A stretch of 64,000 bases of DNA from Acidobacteriaceae bacterium (GCA_020247055.1 JADCJL010000122.1:1-64000); one strand, 5' to 3'; counted from the first letter of the stretch, positions 39,924 to 48,429 are shown. A program made the numbers and translations. The notes: generated from the letters alone by a model not told the origin.

Positions 39924-40154
39924 ATGGCAGAAGAAATCGAGAAAGAAGCGGGCAAGGCGCCCAAGAATGAAGGCGACCAGGTGGCTTTGGAGTTGATGAA
40001 GTTCATTACGGTGACGACGGGTTACGGCAAGAGTTCGGCCAACGCCGGTTTCACGGGAAAGGCGGCGGCATCGCGGACGCCGGAGGAGCAGGCGGACGCG
40101 CTGCTGGAGCTATTTCAGCGGTGCCGGCGGGCGGTGAAGCAGCCGGTAGAGTAG
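39924..40154 (+). CDS. Small conserved-looking cytoplasmic protein
   Basis: 76 aa with a good GGAGG upstream. Acidic/basic N-terminus (MAEEIEKEAGKAPKNEG), a helix VALELMKFITVTTGYGKSS and a C-terminal helix PEEQADALLELFQRCRRAVK. No known domain. It is followed 13 nt later by a strong hairpin terminator, so it is probably a monocistronic, well-expressed gene. Confidence 0.65.
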   Translation: MAEEIEKEAGKAPKNEGDQVALELMKFITVTTGYGKSSANAGFTGKAAASRTPEEQADALLELFQRCRRAVKQPVE

Positions 40155-40167
40155 TAGCGGGCGAATG

Positions 40168-40213
40168 CCGCGGGGCCGGGAGCGATTTGGCGCCGGCCCC
40201 GCGGTTTCGTTTT
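40168..40213. terminator. Bidirectional Rho-independent terminator
   Basis: A perfect 12-bp inverted repeat (CCGCGGGGCCGG at 40168-40179, CCGGCCCCGCGG at 40193-40204) with a 13-nt loop is followed by TTTCGTTTT. It separates the 76-aa gene from the convergent low-complexity gene, whose stop begins at the end of the T-tract. Confidence 0.7.
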
Positions 40214-40770
40214 CAGGATTTTGCGCTGGCCGCGGGTTTCGTGGCCTTGGGGGCTTTGCCGGCGGGCGCCGGAGCGGCTTTTTTGGCGGGCGCTGCTTTT
40301 TTTGCGGCTTTGGGGGTTGTTGCCGGGGGGGCGGTGGTCTCTTTGGCGGTAGTCTCTTTGGCGGGGAGCGATTTTTTTCGGGCGAGCGCCGGGGCGACTG
40401 CGGCGGTGGGCGATGCTTTTTTAGCGGCGGTCTTTTTGGCGGACGGCTTGGCGGGCGGGGGTGGCGGCAGAGGTTTGCGGCGGGGCGGGAGTTGGCCGGG
40501 GGCGAGGACGACGGGGGGCGGAGCGGGCGGTTCGGGTTCCGAGAGGAAGAAATCGTCCGGGAGCTGACGGGGCCGGAGGACCGGGGGAGGCGGCGGGGGA
40601 GGCGCGAGGGCGATGGTGACCTCGCGGCGTTCGCGCTCGCTCAGTTCGTCGTCGTAGTCATCCTCGGCGTACTCGCGAATTTCCGAGGCGAGTTCGACGT
40701 ACTGATCGTCGAGGGCCAGATCGTCAAACTCATCATCGAGGGGACGGGACCACAAGATCGGCTGAGACAT
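40213..40770 (-). CDS. Low-complexity protein: acidic N-terminus, proline-rich centre, histone H1-like Lys/Ala tail
   Basis: 185 aa. Residues about 1-50 are strongly acidic (DDEFDDLALDDQYVELASE, EDDYDDELSERERREV). Residues about 55-105 are proline runs (APPPPPPPVLRP, PPRRKPLPPPPPAKP). The C-terminal 80 residues are Lys/Ala/Pro repeats (KKTAAKKA, KAAKKAAPAKKAAP) as in H1-like or AlgP-like proteins. No enzyme motif. The tail could bind nucleic acid or polyanions while the acidic head binds a partner. It is transcribed away from the MltD-like gene end; the stop abuts the terminator. Confidence 0.68.
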   Translation of the reverse strand: MSQPILWSRPLDDEFDDLALDDQYVELASEIREYAEDDYDDELSERERREVTIALAPPPPPPPVLRPRQLPDDFFLSEPEPPAPPPVVLAPGQLPPRRKPLPPPPPAKPSAKKTAAKKASPTAAVAPALARKKSLPAKETTAKETTAPPATTPKAAKKAAPAKKAAPAPAGKAPKATKPAASAKS

Positions 40771-40777
40771 GCGTAAC

Positions 40778-40783
40778 TTTATA
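40778..40783 (-). promoter_or_regulatory. Candidate -10 element (TATAAA), leaderless arrangement
   Basis: TATAAA on the minus strand is 7 nt from the ATG at 40770, just downstream of the transglycosylase stop. Confidence 0.4.
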
Positions 40784-40818
40784 CTCGCAGAGAGGCCGCG
40801 CCGAACGCCAGTAGGAAT

Positions 40819-42462
40819 CTAGCCGCGGGACGAGCGGTTGCGGGCCAGAACGGGATTATGGGAGCGAACAGCGGGTTTGACGGGAGGCTTGGCGGCGGCG
40901 CGGACGGGCCGGGCGGCCGAGCGGGGATGAGCCTTGCCGCGGGCTTGGAGGGAGGTGGCGCGAGCGCGGGTGGCGGCGGCGACGGGCGGGCGCGGCGGGG
41001 CGGCGGGGACGACGACCAGCGAGCCGGGTTCAAGGGTAGCCGTGAGGCCGGCGTTCGTGGACGCGAGGCTGGCCGGGGAGGTTCCGTACTTGCGGGCGAC
41101 GGCGGCGAGGTCTTCGCCGGCTTCGGTGCGGTGGACGCGCCAGGCGAGGCGCTTGTCGGCCGGGATGAGTTCGAGGCCGGCCTGGAGGGCGGCCAGGGAG
41201 CCTTTCGGCACGTGGAGGCGATAGCCGGCGGGGGCGACGTCGCGGAGCAAAGCGGGATTCAGTTCCTTGATCGCGGAGACCGGTTGGCCGGTCAGGTCAG
41301 CGATGAGGGAGAGGCTGGCGGCGGCGCTCAACTCGACGGTGTCGTAGACGAGGGGTTCTTCGGAAATGATGTCGTCGAGGCCGTAGTTTTTGGGGTTCTT
41401 GGACATGATGGTCATGGCCAGGATGATGGGGACGTAGTTGGAGGTTTCAAGGGGCAGGACGCCGCGGCTGCGGAGTTGCCAGACATCGGCGTAGCCGGTG
41501 CGTTCGACGGCGCGGTCGACGTTGCCGGGGCCGCAGTTGTAGGCGGCGATGGCGAGATACCAGTCGCCGAACTGGTGGTAGAGATCGCGGAGGTGGCGGG
41601 CGGCGGCGCGGGTGGCGAGTTCGGGGTCGAAGCGCTCGTCGACGAGATTGTCCTGGCGGAGGCCGTACTCGGCGCCACGGCCGCGGATGAACTGCCACAT
41701 GCCGCCGGCGCTCATGAAGCTGACGGCGCGGGGGAGGAATCCGGATTCGGCCTGGGCGAGGAAGATGAACTCCTGGGGGATCCCCTCTTCGTCGAGGATG
41801 CGGGAGATCATGGGCTTGTACTTGCCGGCGCGGCGGAGGCCGGCGCGGATGACGCCGCGGCCGCGTTCACTCGAGAAGTAATTGACGAAGGAGATGACGG
41901 CGTCGGTGGCTTCGAGGGGGAGCTGGCTGATGGTAGCGGCCACCTCATCGCGGACCATGGGTTTGATCTTGGGATCGATGGGGAAGGTGAGGCTGAGGAT
42001 ATCGTCGATGGGGGCTTTGTCGAAGCTGGGCTGGGAGGTGTCGGCGCCGGCGCCGAGGCCGGAGACGTCGAGGCGGTAGATTTTGGCGACGAGTTCTTCG
42101 AAGCGTTTATCGAAGTGGGCGCGATCGACGGGATCGGCTTTGGCGTTGAGGACGAGGTCGAGGGCCTCGTCGAAGAGTTTGCGGGCGCCGGCGAGGTCAC
42201 CGGCCTGATAGAGTTTGCGCCCCTCGTCAAACATGCTTTCGGCGCGGCTCATGCGCTCGTCTTTGCGCGTGGGCTTGGCGGGAAAGGGTTGGCTGAGGAG
42301 CGGGGGAACAACGGCGGCGACGGCCGAGGATTCAAGGGGTTTGCCTTCTTCGGCATTCGCGGCGGCACGGGCAGCGAAAGAAAGAGGCTGGGCCTGAGCA
42401 GAGGCCAGGCTTAGAGTCAACACTACGGCGCTCGAGGCGAGCGTCTGACGGATCAAAGTCAT
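40819..42462 (-). CDS. MltD-like membrane-associated lytic transglycosylase with LysM
   Basis: 547 aa. A signal peptide (MTLIRQTLASSAVVLTLSLA) precedes a helical TPR-like segment (about 70-130). The SLT domain runs about 185-330: FIFLAQAESGFLPRAVSFMS with catalytic E239, GGMWQFIRGRGAEYGL and AAYNCGPGNVDRA. Two divergent LysM-like repeats follow (to about 490, including VHRTEAGEDLAAVARKYGTS), then a basic proline/alanine-rich tail. It cleaves peptidoglycan to 1,6-anhydro-muropeptides in the periplasm. Length and layout fit MltD. Confidence 0.88.
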   Translation of the reverse strand: MTLIRQTLASSAVVLTLSLASAQAQPLSFAARAAANAEEGKPLESSAVAAVVPPLLSQPFPAKPTRKDERMSRAESMFDEGRKLYQAGDLAGARKLFDEALDLVLNAKADPVDRAHFDKRFEELVAKIYRLDVSGLGAGADTSQPSFDKAPIDDILSLTFPIDPKIKPMVRDEVAATISQLPLEATDAVISFVNYFSSERGRGVIRAGLRRAGKYKPMISRILDEEGIPQEFIFLAQAESGFLPRAVSFMSAGGMWQFIRGRGAEYGLRQDNLVDERFDPELATRAAARHLRDLYHQFGDWYLAIAAYNCGPGNVDRAVERTGYADVWQLRSRGVLPLETSNYVPIILAMTIMSKNPKNYGLDDIISEEPLVYDTVELSAAASLSLIADLTGQPVSAIKELNPALLRDVAPAGYRLHVPKGSLAALQAGLELIPADKRLAWRVHRTEAGEDLAAVARKYGTSPASLASTNAGLTATLEPGSLVVVPAAPPRPPVAAATRARATSLQARGKAHPRSAARPVRAAAKPPVKPAVRSHNPVLARNRSSRG

Positions 42463-42576
42463 TCGGATTGCATACCGTGGTGGGGGTCTAGGCCGGGTGT
42501 GGCGTCAGTTCTACATGGCAACCTTTCTAGTCTACAATTTTCGGAATCGGGGCGGCAACCGGGCGAGGGCGGGCGA

Positions 42577-42582
42577 TATACT
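42577..42582 (+). promoter_or_regulatory. Candidate -10 element (TATACT), leaderless arrangement
   Basis: TATACT is 8 nt from the ATG at 42591 with no Shine-Dalgarno in CACTGGTC. Confidence 0.42.
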
Positions 42583-42590
42583 CACTGGTC

Positions 42591-43748
42591 ATGCGTCTTC
42601 TTATTTTTCTGGCAGCAAGTTTGAGCTGGGGGGCCGATTCGGGGCAACTGGCCAAGATCGCGGTACGGATGCGGGAGTTGGTGGATCAGCAGCGGATCGC
42701 CGGGACGGTCACGTTGTTTCAGGAGAAAGGGGAGCTGGTCCATTTTGAGGCGGTGGGCTGGCAGGACATCGAGAATAAGAAGCCGATGCGGAAGGATTCG
42801 ATTTTTCAGATTATGTCGATGACGAAGCCGTTTACGGGGACGGCGATCCTGATGCTGGCCGAGGAGGGGCGGCTGTCGGTGAGCGATCCGGTAGAGAAGC
42901 ATCTGCCGGAGTTTCGGGGGCAGATGGTGGCGGTGGACGGGGTGCTGCGGAAGCCGCGTCGCGCGGTGACGATTCACGATCTGATGACGCATACGGGCGG
43001 GGTGCACAGTGCGCCGCCGGCCGGGTTGGCGGAGCTGTACACGAAGATGAACCGGAGCCTGGCGGATGCGGTGCTGGTGTACTCGCAGCAGCCGCTCGAT
43101 TTTGAGCCGGGGACGCGGTGGAGCTATTCGAACGCGGGGATTGCCACGTTGGGCCGGATTGTCGAGGCGGTGAGCGGGATGGCATACGAGCGATTCATAG
43201 AGACGCGAATTTTTCAGCCGCTCGGGATGAAGGACAGCCACTTCTTTTTGCCGGAGGCCAAGCGGGAGCGGCTGGCGATTGTGTACAAGAAGACGGCGAC
43301 GGGATTGGAGAGGGCGGACGGGAGCATTCTGGGGGGAGTGTCGGCGGCGGCGCGGCCCAGGGCGATTTACCCGGCGCCGGAGTTTGGGATGTATTCGACG
43401 GCGGAGGATCTGGCGCGGTTTTACCAGGCGCTGTTAAGCGGGGACCGGCGGATCTTGTCGCGGGCGTCGATCCGGCTGATGAGCAGCCGGCAGAGCGGAG
43501 ATTTGCGGGCGGGCCAGGCGCCGTACACGGCGTTTGGGCTGACGTGGGAGGTGGTGGATGAGGACCCGCGGGGTCAGGTTCATCTGCTGTCGAAGGGGAC
43601 GTTTGGACACGGGGGAGCGTTTTCGACCCACGGCTGGGTGGATCCGGAGCGGAAGACGGTGGGGGTGTTTTTGACGCAGTTGACCGGGGCCCCGGCCGAG
43701 GCGAAGCAGGCGTTTATGCAGATGGCCAACAGCGCGGTTGTGGAGTAG
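42591..43748 (+). CDS. Secreted serine hydrolase, beta-lactamase family (class C-like/EstB)
   Basis: 385 aa. A signal peptide (MRLLIFLAASLSWG) is followed by the S-x-x-K motif S76-M-T-K79 in IFQIMSMTKPF, the Y-x-N-type triad TRWSYSNAGIATLG and a C-terminal HGG (FGHGGAFSTHGWVDPE). This is the beta-lactamase/DD-peptidase fold used by many esterases. True beta-lactamase activity is not implied. Confidence 0.85.
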   Translation: MRLLIFLAASLSWGADSGQLAKIAVRMRELVDQQRIAGTVTLFQEKGELVHFEAVGWQDIENKKPMRKDSIFQIMSMTKPFTGTAILMLAEEGRLSVSDPVEKHLPEFRGQMVAVDGVLRKPRRAVTIHDLMTHTGGVHSAPPAGLAELYTKMNRSLADAVLVYSQQPLDFEPGTRWSYSNAGIATLGRIVEAVSGMAYERFIETRIFQPLGMKDSHFFLPEAKRERLAIVYKKTATGLERADGSILGGVSAAARPRAIYPAPEFGMYSTAEDLARFYQALLSGDRRILSRASIRLMSSRQSGDLRAGQAPYTAFGLTWEVVDEDPRGQVHLLSKGTFGHGGAFSTHGWVDPERKTVGVFLTQLTGAPAEAKQAFMQMANSAVVE

Positions 43749-43772
43749 CGGCTGTTTTTGCTGGGGGTGGGC

Positions 43773-44993
43773 CTAGTAGGCGGACTCGGGCAGGGGCTTG
43801 ACGGAGGAGCCGTGGCGGAGCGGGAGATCGGTGGCGAGGGCGACGCGATCCCCGGCGCGGAGGCCGCGGGTGATTTGCGTGCGCAACATATTGGAGAGGC
43901 CGGTTGTAACGGGGCGCCAGACGACTAAATCTTTTTCGAGCAACAGGACGCCGGTGACGCCGTTTTCGCGGCGGAGGGCTTCTTTGGGGATCGTCGTGGC
44001 CCGGTGAACGGTTTTGCTGCGGATGGCGACGTTGACATTGGCGCCGGGGGGGAGGCTGTTATCGGAGTTGGTGACCTTGACGAGGACTTCGCCGACCTGG
44101 CGGCTGCCGAGGGCGACGATCTGGGTGGGAAGCATTTCGACCTCGCCCGACCACTCTTTACCGGGCCGGGCATCCCAGGTGACGGTGACGGACTGGCCGA
44201 TGGAGACGCGTCCGAGTTCCGGTTCATCGACGTAGACGTGCACCTGGAGGATATCGAGCTTGCCGATGTGAGCGAGTAGATCGCCGGGGTTGAGGTAGGC
44301 GCCGGGCTGGAGATCGATCTGGTAGACCATCCCCTCGAGGGGGGAGCGGATATTGCGGCGCTCGAGATTGCGTTGGGCGAGTTCGACGGCGGCTTTGGCC
44401 TCCTGAACACGCCCGGCGGCGGCCTGCCGGTCGCCGTTCGAGACCAGCGCTTTTTTGTTTTCCTCGAGGCCGCGGAGCTGATCGCGCATGAGCAGGATGT
44501 TGGCGCGGAGGCGGTCGGCCTCATGGACGGTGGCGGCCTGGCGGGCGACGAGCCGTTCGGTGCCGGAGAGTTGGACTTCAGCATCGGCGATCTGGACGCG
44601 GAGCCGGGAGATGTTGCCTTCGATTTCCGAGCGGGCTGAGGAGCGCCCCCCGTTGGCGACGGACTCGGCCTCGCCTTCGACCTGGGTGAGCCGAGCCTGG
44701 GCGGTTTCGAGGGCCGCCTGGAGTTCGACATCCTCCATCACCCCGACGACCGCGCCGGCGGCGATTTGGGATCCTTTGTGGACCCGGACATCGAGGAGGC
44801 GACCAGCCCGGTCGGCGCGGAGGGCCGTCCAGGAGACGGGTTCGACCTTACCGTTGGTATTGAGGGTATCGACCAGATCCTCCAACTTCGCTGTGGCGAA
44901 ACGGACTTCGGGCGGGGCGTCTTTCAGAAAAAACACCAGCGCGCCGGCCGCGGTCACAATCACCAAAGCGACGAAAGCAAGGAGCATTTTCAT
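43773..44993 (-). CDS. Efflux-type periplasmic adaptor (membrane fusion protein, MacA/HlyD-like)
   Basis: 406 aa. An N-terminal membrane anchor (MLLAFVALVIVTAAGALVFF) is followed by a lipoyl-like half (RADRAGRLLDVRVHKGSQIA), a long coiled-coil hairpin (about 95-210) and the second lipoyl half IRSPLEGMVYQIDLQPG. Beta-barrel and membrane-proximal domains follow. It would bridge an inner-membrane pump and an outer-membrane channel, but neither is adjacent. Its start overlaps the stop of the zinc dehydrogenase gene (ATGA), an unusual partnership. Confidence 0.82.
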   Translation of the reverse strand: MKMLLAFVALVIVTAAGALVFFLKDAPPEVRFATAKLEDLVDTLNTNGKVEPVSWTALRADRAGRLLDVRVHKGSQIAAGAVVGVMEDVELQAALETAQARLTQVEGEAESVANGGRSSARSEIEGNISRLRVQIADAEVQLSGTERLVARQAATVHEADRLRANILLMRDQLRGLEENKKALVSNGDRQAAAGRVQEAKAAVELAQRNLERRNIRSPLEGMVYQIDLQPGAYLNPGDLLAHIGKLDILQVHVYVDEPELGRVSIGQSVTVTWDARPGKEWSGEVEMLPTQIVALGSRQVGEVLVKVTNSDNSLPPGANVNVAIRSKTVHRATTIPKEALRRENGVTGVLLLEKDLVVWRPVTTGLSNMLRTQITRGLRAGDRVALATDLPLRHGSSVKPLPESAY

Positions 44994-46090
44994 GGTACGA
45001 GTACGGTCTTCCCTGCCCGCCAGTTTTTTACGGTGTCGAGGGCCGTATTCGCTTCCTCAATACGATATCTAGCAGTGATCTCTTCGGCAAAAAGGTGCTG
45101 CCAGTGAGGAATTTCGAGCAGGCGCAGGGCTTTATCGACGTGACGGGCTTCAAAGGCCCAGCTGCCGTGGATGGTGAGCTGTTTGCGGGTGATGATGTGG
45201 GGGTTGAAGGAGATATTGCCGGCGTTGGCGTACTGGCCGAGGACGAGGTACTTGCCGCCGTCGCGGGGGAGTTCTATGCCTTCGTTGACGGCGGCGGGGT
45301 AGCCGACGCATTCGATGACGAGATCGGCGCCGAAGCCGGCGGTGTGGGCGAGGACGAGTTCGCGACGCGCTTCCGGGGTGGTGGTTTCGGCGATATCGAT
45401 GACGACATCGGCGCCGAAGTTTTGGGCCATGGCGATGCGGTGGGCGGGGCCGCCGATGGCGATGATTTTGCCGGCGCCGCTTTGGCGGGCGACGGCGATG
45501 GCGGCGAGGCCGACCGGACCGGTGCCCTGGACGACGACGGAGTCGCCCCAGGAGACGGGGCAGCGTTCGAGGCCGTGGATGGCGGTCATGAGGGCGCAGC
45601 CGGAGCCGACGACGGCTTCGGTGGGGATGGAGTCGGGTAGCTTGAAGATGGCGGTGCCGGCGCGGAGGTGGATCTGTTCGGCGTAGCCGCCGCGGAGGTG
45701 GGGTTCGACCTCGCAGCAGTAGCTGATGCCGTAGGCCTTGCGGTTGACGCAGCGGGTGGGTTGGCGGACGACGCGGCAGTAGTAGCATTCGCCGCAGGTG
45801 ATGGAGCTGGCCCAGACGATGCGGTCGCCGACGGCGAGTTGCTGGCCGCGGAAGTCTTTGAGCAGGCCTTCGCCGAGGATTTCGATGCGGCCGACGGTTT
45901 CGTGGCCCATGATGACGGGCAGGGGGATGGGGAGCTGGCCGAGCCAGAGGTGGACGTCGGTGCCGCAGATGCCGGCCATTTCGATACGGACGACGCATTC
46001 GCCGGGACCGGCGGCGGTGAGGGCCGGGTACTGGCGGATTTCGAGGGGCTGTTCGTAGGCCGTGAGGACGGCGGCGGTGATGGGTTGCAT
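44990..46090 (-). CDS. Zinc-dependent alcohol/threonine dehydrogenase-family (MDR) enzyme
   Basis: 366 aa. The catalytic zinc region is GICGTDVHLWLG with VIMGHETVGRIE. The structural zinc lobe has four cysteines in CGECYYCRVVRQPTRC. The NAD(P)-binding motif is VVVQGTGPVGLAAIAVARQ, and the C-terminal region includes HIITRKQLTIHGSWAFEARH. This matches medium-chain dehydrogenases acting on polyols, L-threonine or related alcohols. ATG 46090 begins homology; the longer in-frame reading is low-complexity. It lies 13 nt after the 123-aa gene and overlaps the adaptor gene. Confidence 0.85.
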   Translation of the reverse strand: MQPITAAVLTAYEQPLEIRQYPALTAAGPGECVVRIEMAGICGTDVHLWLGQLPIPLPVIMGHETVGRIEILGEGLLKDFRGQQLAVGDRIVWASSITCGECYYCRVVRQPTRCVNRKAYGISYCCEVEPHLRGGYAEQIHLRAGTAIFKLPDSIPTEAVVGSGCALMTAIHGLERCPVSWGDSVVVQGTGPVGLAAIAVARQSGAGKIIAIGGPAHRIAMAQNFGADVVIDIAETTTPEARRELVLAHTAGFGADLVIECVGYPAAVNEGIELPRDGGKYLVLGQYANAGNISFNPHIITRKQLTIHGSWAFEARHVDKALRLLEIPHWQHLFAEEITARYRIEEANTALDTVKNWRAGKTVLVP

Positions 46091-46103
46091 GGTGGTCGGG
46101 AGT

Positions 46104-46475
46104 TTACTCGTGGTGGGTGATGCAGTAGTCGAGGAGGAGTTGGGCTTCACGCTCGCGCTGGGCGGGGGAGGCGCGGGCGAAGGCGGCGGCGTCCCAGCGG
46201 TCGGCCATCTGGCGGAGGACGGGGTGGGAGCCGATGCGGCCGAACCAGTAACGGGCGTTGAACTCGTCGGGTTCCTCGCGATGGAGGATGGCGTGCCAGT
46301 AGCTGCCGGTGGGGGTGGGGAGGTCCTGGGCGACCTCATGCGCCTGGGGCCAGAAGCCGCAGCGGAGCCAGAGTCCGGCGCGGACGCCGGGGGGCAGGGT
46401 GGAGGCGGCCAGGAGGGGGCGGGCGGCGGGACCGGGGTTGGCGAGGATGGCGGCGATCTCGTCAGCGGGGGACAT
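46104..46475 (-). CDS. Conserved-looking protein of unknown function
   Basis: 123 aa, helical, no signal. Notable segments are RPLLAASTLPPGVRAGLWLR, SYWHAILHREEPDEFNARYW and FGRIGSHPVLRQMADRWDAA; the HAILHR and YWFGRIGSHPVL patterns recur in proteins I have seen annotated only as hypothetical. It is the first gene of a three-gene operon with the dehydrogenase and adaptor. The start could be 46475 or, three codons upstream, 46484. Confidence 0.62.
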   Translation of the reverse strand: MSPADEIAAILANPGPAARPLLAASTLPPGVRAGLWLRCGFWPQAHEVAQDLPTPTGSYWHAILHREEPDEFNARYWFGRIGSHPVLRQMADRWDAAAFARASPAQREREAQLLLDYCITHHE

Positions 46476-46516
46476 CGCTACCATTATGATGCGGGGTTCC
46501 GTCAGACTGGTAGGGG

Positions 46517-47224
46517 ATGGGTAAGCGAGCGTTGGTGTTGAGCGGCGGGGGGATGTTTGCGGCGTTTCAGGCCGGGGCGTGGCGGGCGCTGGCGGGGCGG
46601 TTTGCGCCGGACGTGGTGATTGGGGCGTCGGCGGGGGCGTTGAACGCGTGGATGGTGGCGGGGCGGGTGGATCCGGAGGAGTTGTGCCGGCTTTGGTTGA
46701 CGCTGGACGAGCGGTTGGAGGCGCCGCGGCTGCGGTGGCCGCGGCGGTGGAGCGATGGGATCCTGGACGCGACGGGGATGGAGCGGTTGCTGCGGCGGGC
46801 GACGGAGGAGAATCGGCCGGCGTTGGGGCTGGGGGTGACGGTTTGCGAGGGATGGCGGCTGCGGAACCGGGTGTATTGGGGCGGGGAGGTGGGGGTGGAG
46901 CATTTGCTTGCTTCCTGCGCGGTGCCCGGGGTTTTGCCGGCGCAACGTTTGGAGGGCGGGCTGTCGTTTGATGGGGGGCTGCGGGCGGTGTGTCCGGTGT
47001 GGGCGGCTGAGGAGTGGGGGGCGACGGAGATTGTGGCAATTGACGTGTGGAAGGATTTGCCGTGGTGGTGGGGGTTGGGACTGCGACGGCGGCGGTGGTC
47101 AGATAGGGCGTATGTGAGGCGGATTCAGCCGCCGGCGCGGTTGGGGCGGATACGGGAGTCGGCGTGGTGGAGCCGGGAGAACATGGAGCGGTGGATCGCC
47201 GCCGGGGAGGCGGCTGCGCGATAA
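46517..47224 (+). CDS. Patatin-like phospholipase
   Basis: 235 aa. The glycine-rich oxyanion loop LVLSGGGMFAAFQAGAWRAL, nucleophile S38 in VVIGASAGALNAWM (G-x-S-x-G) and catalytic D152 in LSFDGGLRAV (DGG) make a complete Ser-Asp dyad. It is a compact single-domain patatin acting on lipid acyl esters. A short GGTAGGGG precedes the ATG at 46517. Divergent from the 123-aa gene; 9 nt ahead of the next small gene. Confidence 0.86.
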   Translation: MGKRALVLSGGGMFAAFQAGAWRALAGRFAPDVVIGASAGALNAWMVAGRVDPEELCRLWLTLDERLEAPRLRWPRRWSDGILDATGMERLLRRATEENRPALGLGVTVCEGWRLRNRVYWGGEVGVEHLLASCAVPGVLPAQRLEGGLSFDGGLRAVCPVWAAEEWGATEIVAIDVWKDLPWWWGLGLRRRRWSDRAYVRRIQPPARLGRIRESAWWSRENMERWIAAGEAAAR

Positions 47225-47225
47225 T
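47220..47225 (+). promoter_or_regulatory. Candidate -10 element (GATAAT), leaderless arrangement
   Basis: GATAAT, overlapping the patatin stop, is 8 nt from the ATG at 47234. GAGG in the spacer could alternatively serve as a Shine-Dalgarno for a co-transcript. Confidence 0.28.
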
Positions 47226-47233
47226 TGAGGGGC

Positions 47234-47530
47234 ATGCCAACGTATCGGATTTTGCGGATGAAGGATTCTCCGCGGCAGAACTTCCGCTGGGCGCCGCACA
47301 CGAGCGGGGTGACGATGGTGAAGTTGAAGGACTACGAGGAGGCGGGCAGCGTTGACGCCGAGAATCCGTACGCGGCCTGGGAGCAGTTGAAGGGCACGGA
47401 TGCGGCGCTGCAGGTGGGCGATGTTCTCGAGAACGAGCTGGGGGAGATCCGCCTGTTCAAGTACGTGGGCTTTGAAGAGGCCAAGTGGCTGGTGGTGGAA
47501 CAGGGGCCGGCAGTTCCGGTTAAACTGTAA
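47234..47530 (+). CDS. Small protein of unknown function
   Basis: 98 aa. Basic N-terminus MPTYRILRMKDSPRQNFRW and a beta-rich body (VTMVKLKDYEEAGSV, VGDVLENELGEIRLFKYVGF). No known motif. It lies 9 nt after the patatin gene and is immediately followed by the 2H-phosphoesterase gene, whose GTG start directly abuts its stop, so all three are probably one transcript. ATG 47234 is preferred over an upstream TTG. Confidence 0.6.
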   Translation: MPTYRILRMKDSPRQNFRWAPHTSGVTMVKLKDYEEAGSVDAENPYAAWEQLKGTDAALQVGDVLENELGEIRLFKYVGFEEAKWLVVEQGPAVPVKL

Positions 47531-48145
47531 GTGTCTATGGAGCCCTCGTTAGGAGAGCATTCCGTCGAACCAGAGCAGGGTAGCGGTCCGTGTGCTCCAC
47601 CGGAGGTTTACGCTCTGGTGGCTTACATCAACGGCGAATTGGGCGATTTTCTGTACGCTCTACGGCAGGAGATTGTGCCGACGTGCCGGCTGCGGTCGCA
47701 CGTTTCGTTGTTGCCGCCCCGGAAACTGGCGGGGAAGCCGGAGGGGGCAGCGGAGCAGATTGCGGCGGTGGCCGGGGGCCGGCCGGCGTTTGCGGTGCGG
47801 CTGGGCGAGATCTGCGTGTTTCCGGTGACGAACGTAATTTACCTGGACCTGGCCGCGGGGCGGGAGGAGTTGACGGCGATGCACGCGGAGCTGAACGGTG
47901 GGGCGTTGGCCTACGCGGAGCCGTTTGCCTACCATCCGCACATCACACTGGGACAGGAGTTGACGCCGGAGCAGTTTGAGACGGGGTTGGCGCTGAGCCG
48001 GAAGCGGTGGGCCGAGTACACGGGTCCGCGGAGTTTTCCGGTGGAGACGATCACTTTTGTGAAGAACACCGGCAACTGCGGGTGGAGTGATTTGACGGAG
48101 ACGGCGATGCTGCGGGAGCCGGTGGGGACGCCGGGGGTACGGTAG
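47531..48145 (+). CDS. 2'-5' RNA ligase-family (2H phosphoesterase) protein
   Basis: 204 aa. The two H-x-S/T-x motifs of the 2H superfamily are HVSLLPP (in CRLRSHVSLLPPRK) and HITLGQE (in YHPHITLGQELTP). They come with the typical bilobal strand pattern CVFPVTNVIYLDL and FPVETITFVK. Members act on 2',3'-cyclic or 2'-5' phosphodiester bonds in RNA or nucleotides. Start GTG 47531 or ATG 47537. It abuts the preceding gene without a gap. Confidence 0.82.
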   Translation: MSMEPSLGEHSVEPEQGSGPCAPPEVYALVAYINGELGDFLYALRQEIVPTCRLRSHVSLLPPRKLAGKPEGAAEQIAAVAGGRPAFAVRLGEICVFPVTNVIYLDLAAGREELTAMHAELNGGALAYAEPFAYHPHITLGQELTPEQFETGLALSRKRWAEYTGPRSFPVETITFVKNTGNCGWSDLTETAMLREPVGTPGVR

Positions 48146-48150
48146 GGAGT

Positions 48151-48429
48151 ATGCCTTTGACGCGACGGCAGTGGCTGGGGGTGCTGGCCGCTATTTTCGT
48201 GTTGTTTTTTGCCGTGGCGATTTACACGCCGCTGCACCGGCATGAGGCGGGCAATCCGTATCGCTGCACGTTGAACAATATCGACCAGGCGGTGGCGGAA
48301 GCGGCCGTGGTGGTGGGTTTGGTGCTGGTGGTGCTGGTGCGGTTGGGCGCGGTGGAGGCGGCGCGGGCGGGTCGGGTGGCGGTGGGGGTGATTCCCTGCC
48401 CCGTGGGCCGGGGGCCTCCTTCTTTCTAG
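48151..48429 (+). CDS. Small two-helix membrane protein
   Basis: 92 aa. TM1 is LGVLAAIFVLFFAVAIY and TM2 AVVVGLVLVVLVRLG. Between them is a histidine/cysteine-bearing loop (LHRHEAGNPYRCTLNNIDQ). The C-terminal 25 residues are low complexity. A GGGAG precedes the ATG. No family recognised; it lies 5 nt after the 2H-phosphoesterase gene and may belong to the same transcript. Confidence 0.5.
   Translation: MPLTRRQWLGVLAAIFVLFFAVAIYTPLHRHEAGNPYRCTLNNIDQAVAEAAVVVGLVLVVLVRLGAVEAARAGRVAVGVIPCPVGRGPPSF

Noticed and set aside
42591-43748. Calling the S-x-x-K protein an antibiotic-resistance beta-lactamase
   Set aside because: The fold motifs are shared by esterases and DD-peptidases, and nothing in the context suggests resistance.
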